A stretch of 64,000 nt of DNA from Paraburkholderia antibiotica (GTDB lineage: Bacteria; Pseudomonadota; Gammaproteobacteria; Burkholderiales; Burkholderiaceae): positions 186,001 to 250,000 of the forward strand of contig NZ_JABBFZ010000005.1 in NCBI RefSeq assembly GCF_012927125.1. Direction: 5' to 3'. The notes below the pieces were generated by a model, which worked only from the letters and a program-made list of their open reading frames with translations, was not told the DNA's origin and made no database searches. Made by a program: the position numbers and the translations under genes. Shown here one piece after another: positions 17,672-28,302 of the stretch (within the stretch, counting starts at the first letter, position 1; each line of letters begins with the position of its first letter).

Positions 17672-19111
17672 ATGGCAGATTCCGCAGCATCCCCGCAGTC
17701 CAAACCCCGGCGCGCCGCTTCGAAGAAGCAGCGGCAGGGCGCAGTCTCCAGCGAAACCGAAAAGAAACTGGCGCGCGCGGCGCGCTCCGCACAACGTCTC
17801 GCGCAACTGAGCGGCGTGATCCGCGACGACAGCACGCTCGACCTGTTCCCCGACGATCCCACGCGCGCGACGCTCGAGGCGATGAATATCGACATTCGCC
17901 AGGGCACGCTGGATGGCTTCGAGTTGCCCAACGTCGTGCTGCAAGCGGTTGGCGCGCTCGACGACAACACCGTCGACAAGGCGGCGCGGCGCGCGCCGCG
18001 CGTGGCGAAGAGCGAAGCGCCGGTGCCGGTGAACGGGCAGTTGAGCGGGTTCGATGTGGAGCCGGCGATGCCGGTTGATGCGGGTGTTGCGGGTGTCGTG
18101 GAGACTGGTGCGACGACGGGCGATGCATCGACGGGCGACGCCGCGAAGGACGTAGCGAGCGTTATGGACGCCGGAGCGCCGACGGCCGAAGCCTCCACCG
18201 TGGCTTCCACCGTCAATAAGCCGGCAACCCCTACGCGTGAACAGCCGTTGCCGCCGAGTCCGGCGATGGCGGCGGCAACGGTCATGCGCAGCGTGACCGC
18301 GTTGCGTCAGGCGGCGCAAGCGGGTGGTGCGGCGTCGGCTCAAGGTGGCAAGCCGCCACAGCGTTTCGCGGCGACGTTTGCGAAAGCCGCGACGGCATCG
18401 CGCGACGCGGCGTCGATTCCGGCGCCGGCTTCCGCTTCTGCCTCACCGGCGACGACCGATACGAACAGCGCGAACCAGTCCGTCGACGAGGCCACCGCGT
18501 CAACGGCCGTCGTTGCGACGACGGATGCCGCATCGACCGAGACGGCGCTCGCCGCCGACACCGACGCGCCCTCGACCGTAGCGCCGGCAGCCGCGCCGAC
18601 CTCTGTCGACACTCAAGCCGCCTCCGCCGCGCCATGGCTCGAAGCGCGCCGCGCCGAGGCGGCCGCCGCCGCGCTGCGCGCCGAACCGGAACTCGATCGC
18701 GCGCGCGTCACCGCGTTCGCCGACACCGTCGATGCGCTCTACGGCGTGATCGCCGACCAGCGCCGCGCCGCGACCGATCATTCGCGCCGCATGAAATGGA
18801 TGCTGTCGATCGTGGTCGGCGCGTTGCTGGTCTCGGTGGCGATCGGCATCGCGCAGACGCTGCTGCTGATGCGTCTGACACGCGAGACCACCGCGCAGCA
18901 ACACCGCCTCGAGCAGATGATGCAGAGCCAGCAGGCTGCGATGGTGAGCCTGCTCGACACGCACGCGGCCCTGGCCGCCGCGGCGACCGCGAACGCCGGC
19001 TCCGCGCCGGCCGCGACGACTCCCGCACCTCAGGTCGGCGCAACGCCGGCTCGCGGCCGACATGCCCGCGCGCCGCATGGCCATCGGGCGAAAGCGGTCA
19101 ACCCGAACTGA
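17672..19111 (+). CDS. Ala-rich hypothetical protein with one C-terminal transmembrane helix
   Basis: A 479-residue protein that I do not recognise. Residues 1-35 are basic (SKPRRAASKKQRQ). A more ordered segment follows (about 45-105, SGVIRDDSTLDLFPDDPTRA, MNIDIRQGTLDGFELPNVVL). Then come about 230 residues of Ala/Thr/Pro low complexity. A helical region (WLEARRAEAAAAALRAE, FADTVDALYGVIADQRR) precedes one TM helix at about residues 376-400. A short coiled-coil-like stretch (RETTAQQHRLEQMMQSQQ) and a basic His/Arg tail end the protein. There is no signal peptide, so the large N-terminal part is probably cytoplasmic. Frame and codon bias look coding throughout. Confidence 0.75.
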   Translation: MADSAASPQSKPRRAASKKQRQGAVSSETEKKLARAARSAQRLAQLSGVIRDDSTLDLFPDDPTRATLEAMNIDIRQGTLDGFELPNVVLQAVGALDDNTVDKAARRAPRVAKSEAPVPVNGQLSGFDVEPAMPVDAGVAGVVETGATTGDASTGDAAKDVASVMDAGAPTAEASTVASTVNKPATPTREQPLPPSPAMAAATVMRSVTALRQAAQAGGAASAQGGKPPQRFAATFAKAATASRDAASIPAPASASASPATTDTNSANQSVDEATASTAVVATTDAASTETALAADTDAPSTVAPAAAPTSVDTQAASAAPWLEARRAEAAAAALRAEPELDRARVTAFADTVDALYGVIADQRRAATDHSRRMKWMLSIVVGALLVSVAIGIAQTLLLMRLTRETTAQQHRLEQMMQSQQAAMVSLLDTHAALAAAATANAGSAPAATTPAPQVGATPARGRHARAPHGHRAKAVNPN

Positions 19112-19536
19112 TCGTTACAACCATCCGCCGCGCCAGCCCTCGAACCGGCGGCGCGCGGCGGCTTCCCTCCGGCGTCGCATTCTCCGGCGCCCTGTCTCCT
19201 GCTGCTACTCCCGCAAACGGATAGATGCCCCTGGGCCGCGACGCCGCAGGTGTGCTCGATGCGGCCGTCGTCAATCCGCGCAAACCGGCCTCCGGCGTCA
19301 AGCTTCCACGCAGCCGCAAGCCAGCGCCGATCACGCTTCAGTAGCACTACGCTTTCGACCCCTAAATTGTTAAATGGGGACGTTGTCATAGTGCAACGCA
19401 TCATGAGGAATTCGACGCATCAGGTTGCCTTCCGGCTAAAAATTTGCTGCATTGCACTAGATTTTAACTAGGGAAAACCCTATAATTCTTTTTAAGGGAA
19501 AACCCTAGTCATTGCAGTTACTAACCGGGAGTCGCC
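19112..19536. other. intergenic region with paired operators upstream of a small ORF
   Basis: 425 bp. The left part is GC-rich with no supported gene. The last 90 bp become AT-rich and contain the paired AGGGAAAACCCT elements and the promoter described separately. Confidence 0.5.
19470..19508 (+). promoter_or_regulatory. paired AGGGAAAACCCT operators flanking a consensus -10 box
   Basis: The 12-mer GGGAAAACCCTA occurs twice, at 19471-19482 and 19496-19507, exactly 25 bp apart. Each copy is an AGGG-N4-CCCT dyad. Between them lies TATAAT (19481-19486), a perfect -10 hexamer that shares two bases with the first copy. The second copy then covers the expected transcription start. No good -35 box is seen at 17 bp. 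The architecture suggests a repressor-controlled promoter for the small gene starting at 19537; the regulator is unknown. Confidence 0.55.
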
Positions 19537-19695
19537 ATGAGCTTCATCTTTGCACTGTTCCAAAAGGTCAGCGACCTCTTTGCGTCGCCCCATCTTCCGC
19601 TGGATTCGGACTACTCGTACGAAGCGCGTGCTCGCGAAGCGGAACGTATGCGCCGCGCGCAAGCCACGCTGTTCGGCATCAAGCTGTCCGACTAA
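19537..19695 (+). CDS. small 52-residue hypothetical protein (DUF3563-like)
   Basis: Short frame MSFIFALFQKVSDLFASPHL ... ending LFGIKLSD. It is preceded by CGGGAG at good spacing, by a TATAAT promoter with paired operators, and followed 66 bp later by an intrinsic terminator, so it looks like a genuine monocistronic gene. An amphipathic hydrophobic N-terminus precedes an Arg/Glu-rich helix (YEARAREAERMRRAQ). The pattern recalls the small DUF3563 proteins of Burkholderia, but I hold that assignment loosely. The function is unknown. Confidence 0.75.
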   Translation: MSFIFALFQKVSDLFASPHLPLDSDYSYEARAREAERMRRAQATLFGIKLSD

Positions 19696-20205
19696 GACCT
19701 GCATCACCTCCTGAGCGCGAGACAACGCGCCGGGGCGCGCACATCGGGTGCGCATCTTATGAAGCCACTGTTCGTGAATGCGGATCGTGGCTTTTTGTTT
19801 GGGTGGTGGTTTCCAAGGGAGCGGCTCTCGCAACTCTTGCGGCACACCGCTCACGCCACAGGCTTGCGATAGCCTTTCATCAGCGCCTCCCCACTCCTTG
19901 CCAAATATTTCGCCCGCGAAATGAATGTAACGGGCTCTGACGTCAATTCGTCAGGCTAAATCGTGGCGTCGCGCGCTGGGGCTTGCGGTATGGGGCTCGA
20001 CGGCGGAAACGGGGTTTCGTCATCCGTCCCCATCTATGAAATGCGCGCTTACAAGTCCTCACGTCTTCATGCGATTGGGGCCGCTAAAGTGGCTCTCAAG
20101 CGTACGGCGTCTGCTTCGGGTCTCTCGCGAATCGCCTCGATCGAATCGTGAAGCCCGGCCCAACACGGACGCTGGCTTGGCACAAAACTTTGACGGGAGG
20201 TCATT
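19696..20205. other. intergenic region with terminator
   Basis: 510 bp between two small genes. It contains the terminator at 19762-19800. Beyond that I see no supported gene, only short frames without ribosome sites. The promoter of the following periplasmic protein must lie at the right end. Confidence 0.45.
19762..19800 (+). terminator. intrinsic terminator of the 52-residue gene
   Basis: Stem AAGCCAC (19762-19768) / GTGGCTT (19787-19793) followed by a T-rich tract CTTTTTGTTT, 66 bp past the stop codon. Confidence 0.75.
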
Positions 20206-20511
20206 ATGAAAAACTTCAGCAAGGCATCGCGCTCGGTTATCGCAACGCTGTTGGCTGGCGGCGCGCTCATCGCGGCAGGCAGCGCAGTCGCTCAGGAACG
20301 CGTGATCATCGATCACGGCCCGGCGCCGGTCGTGTACGGTCAGCCGCACATGGTGCCGGTGGGCATGTCGATCAACATCGGCTGGCATGGCGACCGTTAC
20401 TGGGATGGCCACCGTTATTGGGAGCACGACGAGTGGATGCGCCATCATCCGCACGACCGCGATCCGCGCCACCACGACGATGACCATCGTCCGCCCCCGC
20501 CGCGTTACTAA
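20206..20511 (+). CDS. small secreted/periplasmic protein with Trp/Tyr- and His-rich C-terminus
   Basis: A 101-residue protein with a clear Sec signal peptide (MKNFSKASRSVIATLLAGG..., cleavage likely after AVA-Q at about residue 28) and a strong ribosome site (GGGAGGTCATT). The mature part has GDRYWDGHRYWEHDEW, reminiscent of YXWGXW-type repeats, followed by a tail extremely rich in His, Asp and Pro (HHPHDRDPRHHDDDH, then PPPPRY). Such a tail could bind metal ions. The function is unknown. The gene is alone and is followed by a hairpin at 20551-20587. Confidence 0.82.
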   Translation: MKNFSKASRSVIATLLAGGALIAAGSAVAQERVIIDHGPAPVVYGQPHMVPVGMSINIGWHGDRYWDGHRYWEHDEWMRHHPHDRDPRHHDDDHRPPPPRY

Positions 20512-20550
20512 TGCGGGCATGACGGCGCCGCCTCGCGCGGCGTGAGTCCA

Positions 20551-20587
20551 CGAAGCCGGCCTTTTCCTCACGGAAAGGCCGGCTTCG
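20551..20587 (+). terminator. hairpin terminator after the His-rich small protein
   Basis: A long stem CGAAGCCGGCCTTTTCC / GGAAAGGCCGGCTTCG with one bulged T and a TCAC loop, located 40 bp after the stop codon. There is no T-run after the stem. Confidence 0.65.
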
Positions 20588-20694
20588 TCGCGTCTGGGGC
20601 CGCACTTTCGAATTCGCGGTCTGTGGGTGCGGTCTGCTGAACCGGCGCGCTGCGCTATGCTTCCAAGCTTTCATCGACGGCAGCGGGAGCGCTT

Positions 20695-21621
20695 GTGAAC
20701 AAGGCAACGCAGGACCTGGTGGTAGGTGTGGTGGGCACGGGGCTGATGGGCGTCGGCATTGCGACGCAGGCGGCCTTGCATGGATATCGGACGATCGTGC
20801 ACGACGTCGATCCGACGCGGCTCGCGAGCGTCGCGCCGAAAGCGCAAGCGGTGCTCGACGAGCTGATCGACGCGGGCCGCATCGACGCTGCCGCCAAACA
20901 GGCAGCGCTCGCGCGCATCGAAACGCAGGTGCGGCTCGACGCGATCGCCGAGGCGCGCTTCGTGATCGAGGCGATTCCCGAGGTGCTCGAACTCAAGCAC
21001 CGTCTGTATGCGACGCTCAACGGCCTGCTCGCCGCCGATGCGATTCTCGCGAGCAATACCAGCGGTTTCCCGCCCGATCAGCTCGCCACGCCGCTGCGCG
21101 CGAAAGAGCGCTTCGTGATCGCGCATTTCTGGAATCCGCCGCACATGATTCCGCTCGTCGAAGTCGTGCCCGGCAGCGCGACCGCGCCCGAAGTCACCGC
21201 GCAAACCGCCACGCTGATGAGCGCGATCGGCATGGAACCGGTCGTACTCGCGAAGGCGATTCCGGGCTTCGTCGGCAACCGGCTGCAGTTCGCGGTGCTG
21301 CGCGAGGCGCTGAATATCGTGCGCTCGGGGGCGGCGACGCCTGAGGTGGTCGACCGCGTGATGAAGGCTTCGCTGGGACGCCGGTGGGGCATCGTCGGAC
21401 CATTCGAAAGCGCGGATATGGGCGGGCTCGATACCTACGTCGACATCGCGTCGCATCTGCTGCCGCAACTCGCGAAGGACGAGGACGTGATCGATCTGCT
21501 GCGCGAGCAGGTCGACGCGGGACGCGTCGGCGTACGCAGCGGCGCGGGCTTTCACGACTGGGACGAAGCGCGGCTCGCGCGCGTGCGGGAAGGGCGCAAG
21601 CGCGTGATCGAGCGCGGCTAG
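20695..21621 (+). CDS. 3-hydroxyacyl-CoA dehydrogenase family protein, NAD-binding
   Basis: A 308-residue two-domain dehydrogenase starting at GTG (GGGAGC ribosome site). The N-terminal Rossmann domain begins VVGVVGTGLMGVGIATQAAL (GxGxMGxGIA pattern), followed by DVDPTRL and a VIEAIPEVLELKHRLY segment. The substrate region SNTSGFPPDQLA and HFWNPPHMIPLVEVV precedes the C-terminal helical domain (GFVGNRLQFAVLREAL, RWGIVGPFESADMGGLDTY). It oxidises a 3-hydroxyacyl-CoA or a related 3-hydroxy acid with NAD; related proteins include carnitine and L-gulonate dehydrogenases. It is a stand-alone gene, so the pathway is not evident. Confidence 0.88.
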   Translation: MNKATQDLVVGVVGTGLMGVGIATQAALHGYRTIVHDVDPTRLASVAPKAQAVLDELIDAGRIDAAAKQAALARIETQVRLDAIAEARFVIEAIPEVLELKHRLYATLNGLLAADAILASNTSGFPPDQLATPLRAKERFVIAHFWNPPHMIPLVEVVPGSATAPEVTAQTATLMSAIGMEPVVLAKAIPGFVGNRLQFAVLREALNIVRSGAATPEVVDRVMKASLGRRWGIVGPFESADMGGLDTYVDIASHLLPQLAKDEDVIDLLREQVDAGRVGVRSGAGFHDWDEARLARVREGRKRVIERG

Positions 21622-21749
21622 CGCGGGCTTAGTGCGGCTCAGTGCGGTATAAGTAGTGGCTGTTCGCCGCGCGCACCGTATGCGCGTGCGGCGCTTTGTT
21701 CGCCATCTTTTCTGGCCTTTCCTGTCACACGCCAACCCGAACCCACGTC

Positions 21750-22361
21750 ATGTCTCATTACTTCTATGATCCCGCCGCCGGTCATGGCTTGCCGCACGAT
21801 CCGTTCAAGGCGATCGTCGCGCCCCGGCTGATCGGCTGGATTTCGTCGCGCGCTGCCGACGGCACGCTCAATCTCGCGCCGTACAGTTTCTTCGGCGCGT
21901 TCGCGACCTTTCCGCCGATCATCGGTTTTTGCAGCGAGGGCCGCAAAGATAGCCTGGCCAACATCGAGGCGACCGGCGAATTCGTGTGGAATCTTTCCAG
22001 CCGGCCGCTGGCCGAGCAGATGAACCGCTCGTCCGCGCCGGTCGCGCCGCACGTCGACGAGTTCGAACTGGCCGGCCTCACGCCCGCGCCGGGCCGCAAC
22101 GTCGCGGTGCCGCACGTGGCCGAGTCGCCGGCCGCGCTCGAATGCAAGCTGCTGCAGATCGTGCGTCTGCACGACGTCGACGGTAAGCCGATGGACAACT
22201 ATCTGTCGCTCGGCCAGGTAGTCGGCGTGCATATCAACGACGCGTATCTGAAAGACGGCCTGTTCGACACGCAGGCCGCGCAGCCGATCATGCGCGCGGG
22301 CTATCGCGCCGACTATGCGCAGATCGGTGAAATGTTCCAGATGTTCCGGCCGACTGCGTGA
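21750..22361 (+). CDS. flavin reductase-like (FMN-binding split barrel) protein
   Basis: A 203-residue protein beginning MSHYFYDPAAGHGLPHDPFK, then AIVAPRLIGWISSRAADGTL, NLAPYSFFGAFATFPPIIGF, KDSLANIEATGEFVWNLSS and SPAALECKLLQIVRLHD. This is the pattern of the flavin reductase-like domain (DIM6/NTAB group), which binds FMN and reduces it or supports two-component monooxygenases. The start at 21750 fits the family N-terminus; an ATG at 21696 adds unrelated residues. No monooxygenase partner is adjacent. It converges on copA with a strong hairpin between. Confidence 0.88.
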   Translation: MSHYFYDPAAGHGLPHDPFKAIVAPRLIGWISSRAADGTLNLAPYSFFGAFATFPPIIGFCSEGRKDSLANIEATGEFVWNLSSRPLAEQMNRSSAPVAPHVDEFELAGLTPAPGRNVAVPHVAESPAALECKLLQIVRLHDVDGKPMDNYLSLGQVVGVHINDAYLKDGLFDTQAAQPIMRAGYRADYAQIGEMFQMFRPTA

Positions 22362-22387
22362 TCGAGTTCGGTGGCTGAAAGGGGCTC

Positions 22388-22417
22388 ATGTCCCGCGCGG
22401 CCCAACGCGCGGGACAT
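22388..22417. terminator. bidirectional terminator between flavin reductase gene and copA
   Basis: A perfect 12-bp stem ATGTCCCGCGCG / CGCGCGGGACAT with a 6-nt loop, in the 64-bp spacer between convergent genes. There is no long T-run. Confidence 0.7.
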
Positions 22418-22425
22418 CCACGGTC

Positions 22426-25254
<2,829 letters not shown>

Positions 25255-25296
25255 GGCTAGAAGGCTCGTGGCGGCATGAGGCCGCATGATCGATCC

Positions 25297-25327
25297 AGTA
25301 TCGACCTTCCTATCATTGGAAGGTCAA
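25297..25327 (-). promoter_or_regulatory. CueR/MerR-type copper-responsive promoter of copA
   Basis: A perfect dyad GACCTTCC-N7-GGAAGGTC (25303-25325) matches the known CueR operator form. On the minus strand TTGACC (25327-25322) and GATACT (25302-25297) form -35 and -10 boxes separated by 19 bp, the overlong spacer typical of MerR-family activated promoters. Regulation by a CueR homologue encoded elsewhere is therefore expected. Confidence 0.85.
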
Positions 25328-25498
25328 GGACGGATTATGCGGCTGCCGCGTAACGCGCGCCATTGAGAGGCGCGCGGCCGTGGAGAGAGTACGGAACGTA
25401 AGCGTGCCACCGCAGCGCGCTAGATGGCGAGATGTAAGAGGTGTCGAAACAGTGCCGCGGCGGTGATAGTGCAGTCATAGCGCCGGCATGCGCTCGAC

Positions 25499-26161
25499 TC
25501 AAAACGCCGGCGGCGCATCGAGCATCGCCTGTCCAACCGCTTTCTGCTCGTCGCCGTCGCGTGCGAGCAGCGTTTGCGCCGCACCGCGCCGGTCGGCTGC
25601 CGCCTTGTTCTGCCCGAGTTTCCATTTGCCGACCAGCCGCGTCACCTCGATCTCGATGCCAACGATCGCGCCGAGCATCTGCGCGATGAAATCGGCGGGC
25701 GCATCGCCCATCTTCCACGGCACCGCCTCGCCGGCTTCCATCTTGCGCGTCAGTCGCGCGACAAGACCACGCACGAACGATTCATCGTCGTGCACCACAA
25801 TCCTGCCATGCGCATGCACGACCATATAGTTGTAGGTCGGCACCTGTTTGTGGGCCTCGTGCTTGCTCGGATACCAGCTCGGCGAAATGTAGGCGGCCGG
25901 TCCCTGGAAAATCACCAGCGCGTCGGGATGCGTCGCGGCCTCCTGCCAGACCGGGTTCGCGCGCGCGACATGCGCGCGCAACACGTAGCGCGACGCTTCC
26001 GACGTGCCGTCGGCGGCCGGCAGCAACTGTGCCTCGAATGGCAGATGATTCGCATCGAGCCCATGCGGGCCGTGCGTGATCAGCGCGCCGAACGGTTGCT
26101 CGGCGATCAGGCGATGAAGAACCTCTGGACGGTTCTCTTCGAAATGGGCGGGCATATACAT
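25499..26161 (-). CDS. paiB: PaiB-like FMN-binding negative transcriptional regulator
   Basis: A 220-residue protein of the PaiB family (FMN-binding split barrel). The start at 26161 gives the canonical MYMPAHFEENRPEVLHRLIA, preceded by GGAG. Conserved parts follow: PFGALITHGPHGLDANHLPF, LRAHVARANPVWQ, ALVIFQGPAAYISPSWYPSK and VPTYNYMVVHAHG. In Bacillus PaiB represses sporulation and protease genes; proteobacterial homologues are mostly uncharacterised and some may be flavoenzymes. The copA promoter lies about 170 bp downstream, and the DUF1254 gene is divergent. Confidence 0.88.
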   Translation of the reverse strand: MYMPAHFEENRPEVLHRLIAEQPFGALITHGPHGLDANHLPFEAQLLPAADGTSEASRYVLRAHVARANPVWQEAATHPDALVIFQGPAAYISPSWYPSKHEAHKQVPTYNYMVVHAHGRIVVHDDESFVRGLVARLTRKMEAGEAVPWKMGDAPADFIAQMLGAIVGIEIEVTRLVGKWKLGQNKAAADRRGAAQTLLARDGDEQKAVGQAMLDAPPAF

Positions 26162-26504
26162 TGAAGCGCTCCGGATGGGGGGACGGCAAAAGAGTGGGGG
26201 CAACTCGATGAAGCGACGAATCGAAAAGCAAGGCACGCCGATGTGCACTGCGGCGGACTCGGAACCGGCAGACGGACGAGGGTGCGGCGTGGTGCCGTTC
26301 GTCTTGTCCATGAGCCGCATGCGCGCTGGCGGGCGCAATTTCCTGCCTTGTGCTTGCCTCGTCAGCAAGGATACGATACAACGCGATGTTGTCGGAATCG
26401 CAATCCGCGGATCGGCTGCGCAGTGTTTGGGGAGAACCGCGCATATTTCCTGGCGCTGCGCACCGGCATCTCCCATAGGACTGCACGTTCCGCACTCTGA
26501 ACGA
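26162..26504. other. divergent intergenic region between paiB and DUF1254 gene
   Basis: 343 bp without a supported gene. It must contain both promoters. A possible plus-strand sigma-70-like pair (TTGCCT and TACAAC, 17 bp apart, about 26348-26376) was noticed but is weak. Confidence 0.4.
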
Positions 26505-27926
26505 ATGATAAAAAATCGCCGAGAACTGTTTTCTCTTCAACGGACCTGCGCGTCGCTCGCGGGCATCGCACTGCTGGCCAGCTGTGCGTCCACCCCAAGC
26601 GTGCCGCACCAAAGCACCGGCTGGATCAAGGACGAAGTCGCCGATTCCTATGTATTCGGTTATCCGCTGGTACTGATGAGCGCCGCGCGCGACGCGGCGG
26701 TCGGCACCGATCCGGGGCAGGCACCGTTCAACACGCTGCGTCACGCGCAGGCATTGCCGCCGATCGGCGCGGCCAATCCGCCGCAGCCGAGTCTCGATAC
26801 GCTCGATTCGACCGGCTGGCTCGATCTCGCCGATGAGCCGGTGATTCTGTCGCTGCCCGATTCGCGTGGCCGCTACGTCGATGCGCGCGTGCTCGACATG
26901 TGGGGCAACGTGGTGTGGTCGACGGGGCCGCAGTTCGTCGCGGGCAGCGCTGGCGCGAAGGGTGTGCGCGCGCAAACGATTGCATTCGTCACGCCGGGTT
27001 GGCAGGGCGAGTTGCCGAAGGGCGCGAAGCGCGTCGAGGTGCCGACCCGCAATGCATGGATCGGCGTGCGCGTGCAGTCGAACGGCGCGCGCGATCTGAC
27101 CGCGATCCGCAAGCTGCAACATGCGATCCGTCTCGCGCCGCTGAGCGTCTACGCAGACGACGCGGCGCCGGCCGCGCCGGCGCGCGGCAATCCGAGCAAC
27201 GGCGGCGCGGGTGCCAACGGCACGCCGGCCCAGCAGGTCGCCGCGCTCGACGCGAGCGGCTTCTTCAGCCGTCTCGCCGACGCATTGCCTGACAATCCGC
27301 CGACACCGGCCGATCCGCATGCGCTGAAATTCCTCGCCGATCTCGGCGTCACGCCGGGCGATCCGGTGAAGCTGCCGAAGGCCGCCGACGCACTCGCGGC
27401 CGGTCTCGCCGACGGTCGCGAGCGCGTCGCGACGGCGCCGTCGAATCTGCTGAGCGCGAACGGCTGGAGCTGGTTCGGCGACGGCGTCGGCAATTACGGC
27501 CCCGACTACGCGTTGCGCGCGTATGCGGCGAGCACGCAGCCGGGCATCGGTACGAAAGACGACGAAGTGCGCGCGGTCGTTACGCAGGACAGCGACGGCA
27601 ACACGCTGAACGGCGCGAATCGCTACGTGATCCACTTCGCGGCGAACCGGTTGCCGCCGGTGCGCGGCTTCTGGTCGATCACCGCGTACTCGAAGGACGG
27701 CGCGTTGAGCGAGAGCGCGCCGGCGTGGCTCGCGGTCGGCGATCGCAATGGCGCGCGCCGTAATCGCGACGGCTCGCTCGACGTGGTGGTGTCGTCGACG
27801 CGCAGCCGCAGCGGCAACTGGCTGCCCGCGCCGCGCGCCGATATGCAACTGGTGCTGCGTCTGTACGCACCGAAACCGCAAGCCACCGACGGCAGCTGGC
27901 AACCGCCGCCGGTCGTGCGGCAATGA
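26505..27926 (+). CDS. DUF1254/DUF1214 domain lipoprotein
   Basis: A 473-residue exported protein. A lipoprotein signal ends in the lipobox LASC (Cys at residue 27). The DUF1254 domain follows (EVADSYVFGYPLVLMSAARD, PDSRGRYVDARVLDMWGNVV) and then a C-terminal DUF1214 domain (NRYVIHFAANRLPPVRGFW, SITAYSKDGAL, ADMQLVLRLYAPKP). This two-domain architecture is widespread in proteobacteria but has no established function. The start at 26505 gives an intact lipobox. A hairpin with a T-rich tail lies just after the stop. Confidence 0.88.
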   Translation: MIKNRRELFSLQRTCASLAGIALLASCASTPSVPHQSTGWIKDEVADSYVFGYPLVLMSAARDAAVGTDPGQAPFNTLRHAQALPPIGAANPPQPSLDTLDSTGWLDLADEPVILSLPDSRGRYVDARVLDMWGNVVWSTGPQFVAGSAGAKGVRAQTIAFVTPGWQGELPKGAKRVEVPTRNAWIGVRVQSNGARDLTAIRKLQHAIRLAPLSVYADDAAPAAPARGNPSNGGAGANGTPAQQVAALDASGFFSRLADALPDNPPTPADPHALKFLADLGVTPGDPVKLPKAADALAAGLADGRERVATAPSNLLSANGWSWFGDGVGNYGPDYALRAYAASTQPGIGTKDDEVRAVVTQDSDGNTLNGANRYVIHFAANRLPPVRGFWSITAYSKDGALSESAPAWLAVGDRNGARRNRDGSLDVVVSSTRSRSGNWLPAPRADMQLVLRLYAPKPQATDGSWQPPPVVRQ

Positions 27927-28302
27927 TGCAGGCGGGCGCGTCGCCCTGACGCGCGCCGCTTTGCTTTGCTTCGCTCCATTTCGTTCCATGCGCGAGCAGC
28001 CCACGCTCCGGTCGCGAAAACCCACTGCACCGCACTGATGAAAAGCGCGTCGTCGAGATGACGGCGGCGCGTCTCCATTAGCTGTCCCGAGCTAGCCCAT
28101 CGCTGTCCGATGCATCGAGCGATGCCTGTCCGCGGCCTTCCCGCCACGCAGCGAAAGTGTCTGAAAATGCTCCGTAAGCCGTGCGAATCGTCAAGCCACC
28201 CCTGACATTACTGCCTCCCCAACGGATTCACGACTTATACTGCCGCTAGCGGGATTTCTGTTTTTCGCGGCGGGCTTGCCGCCGCATTCATTCAGAGCAA
28301 GC
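27927..28302. other. intergenic region between DUF1254 and DUF748 genes
   Basis: 376 bp holding the terminator at 27933-27963 and presumably the promoter of the DUF748 gene. No gene is supported. Confidence 0.45.
27933..27963 (+). terminator. intrinsic terminator of the DUF1254 gene
   Basis: Stem GCGG + GCGCGTC / GACGCGC + CCGC, with loop GCCCT and one bulged G, followed by TTTGCTTTGC. It starts 7 bp after the stop codon. Confidence 0.65.
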
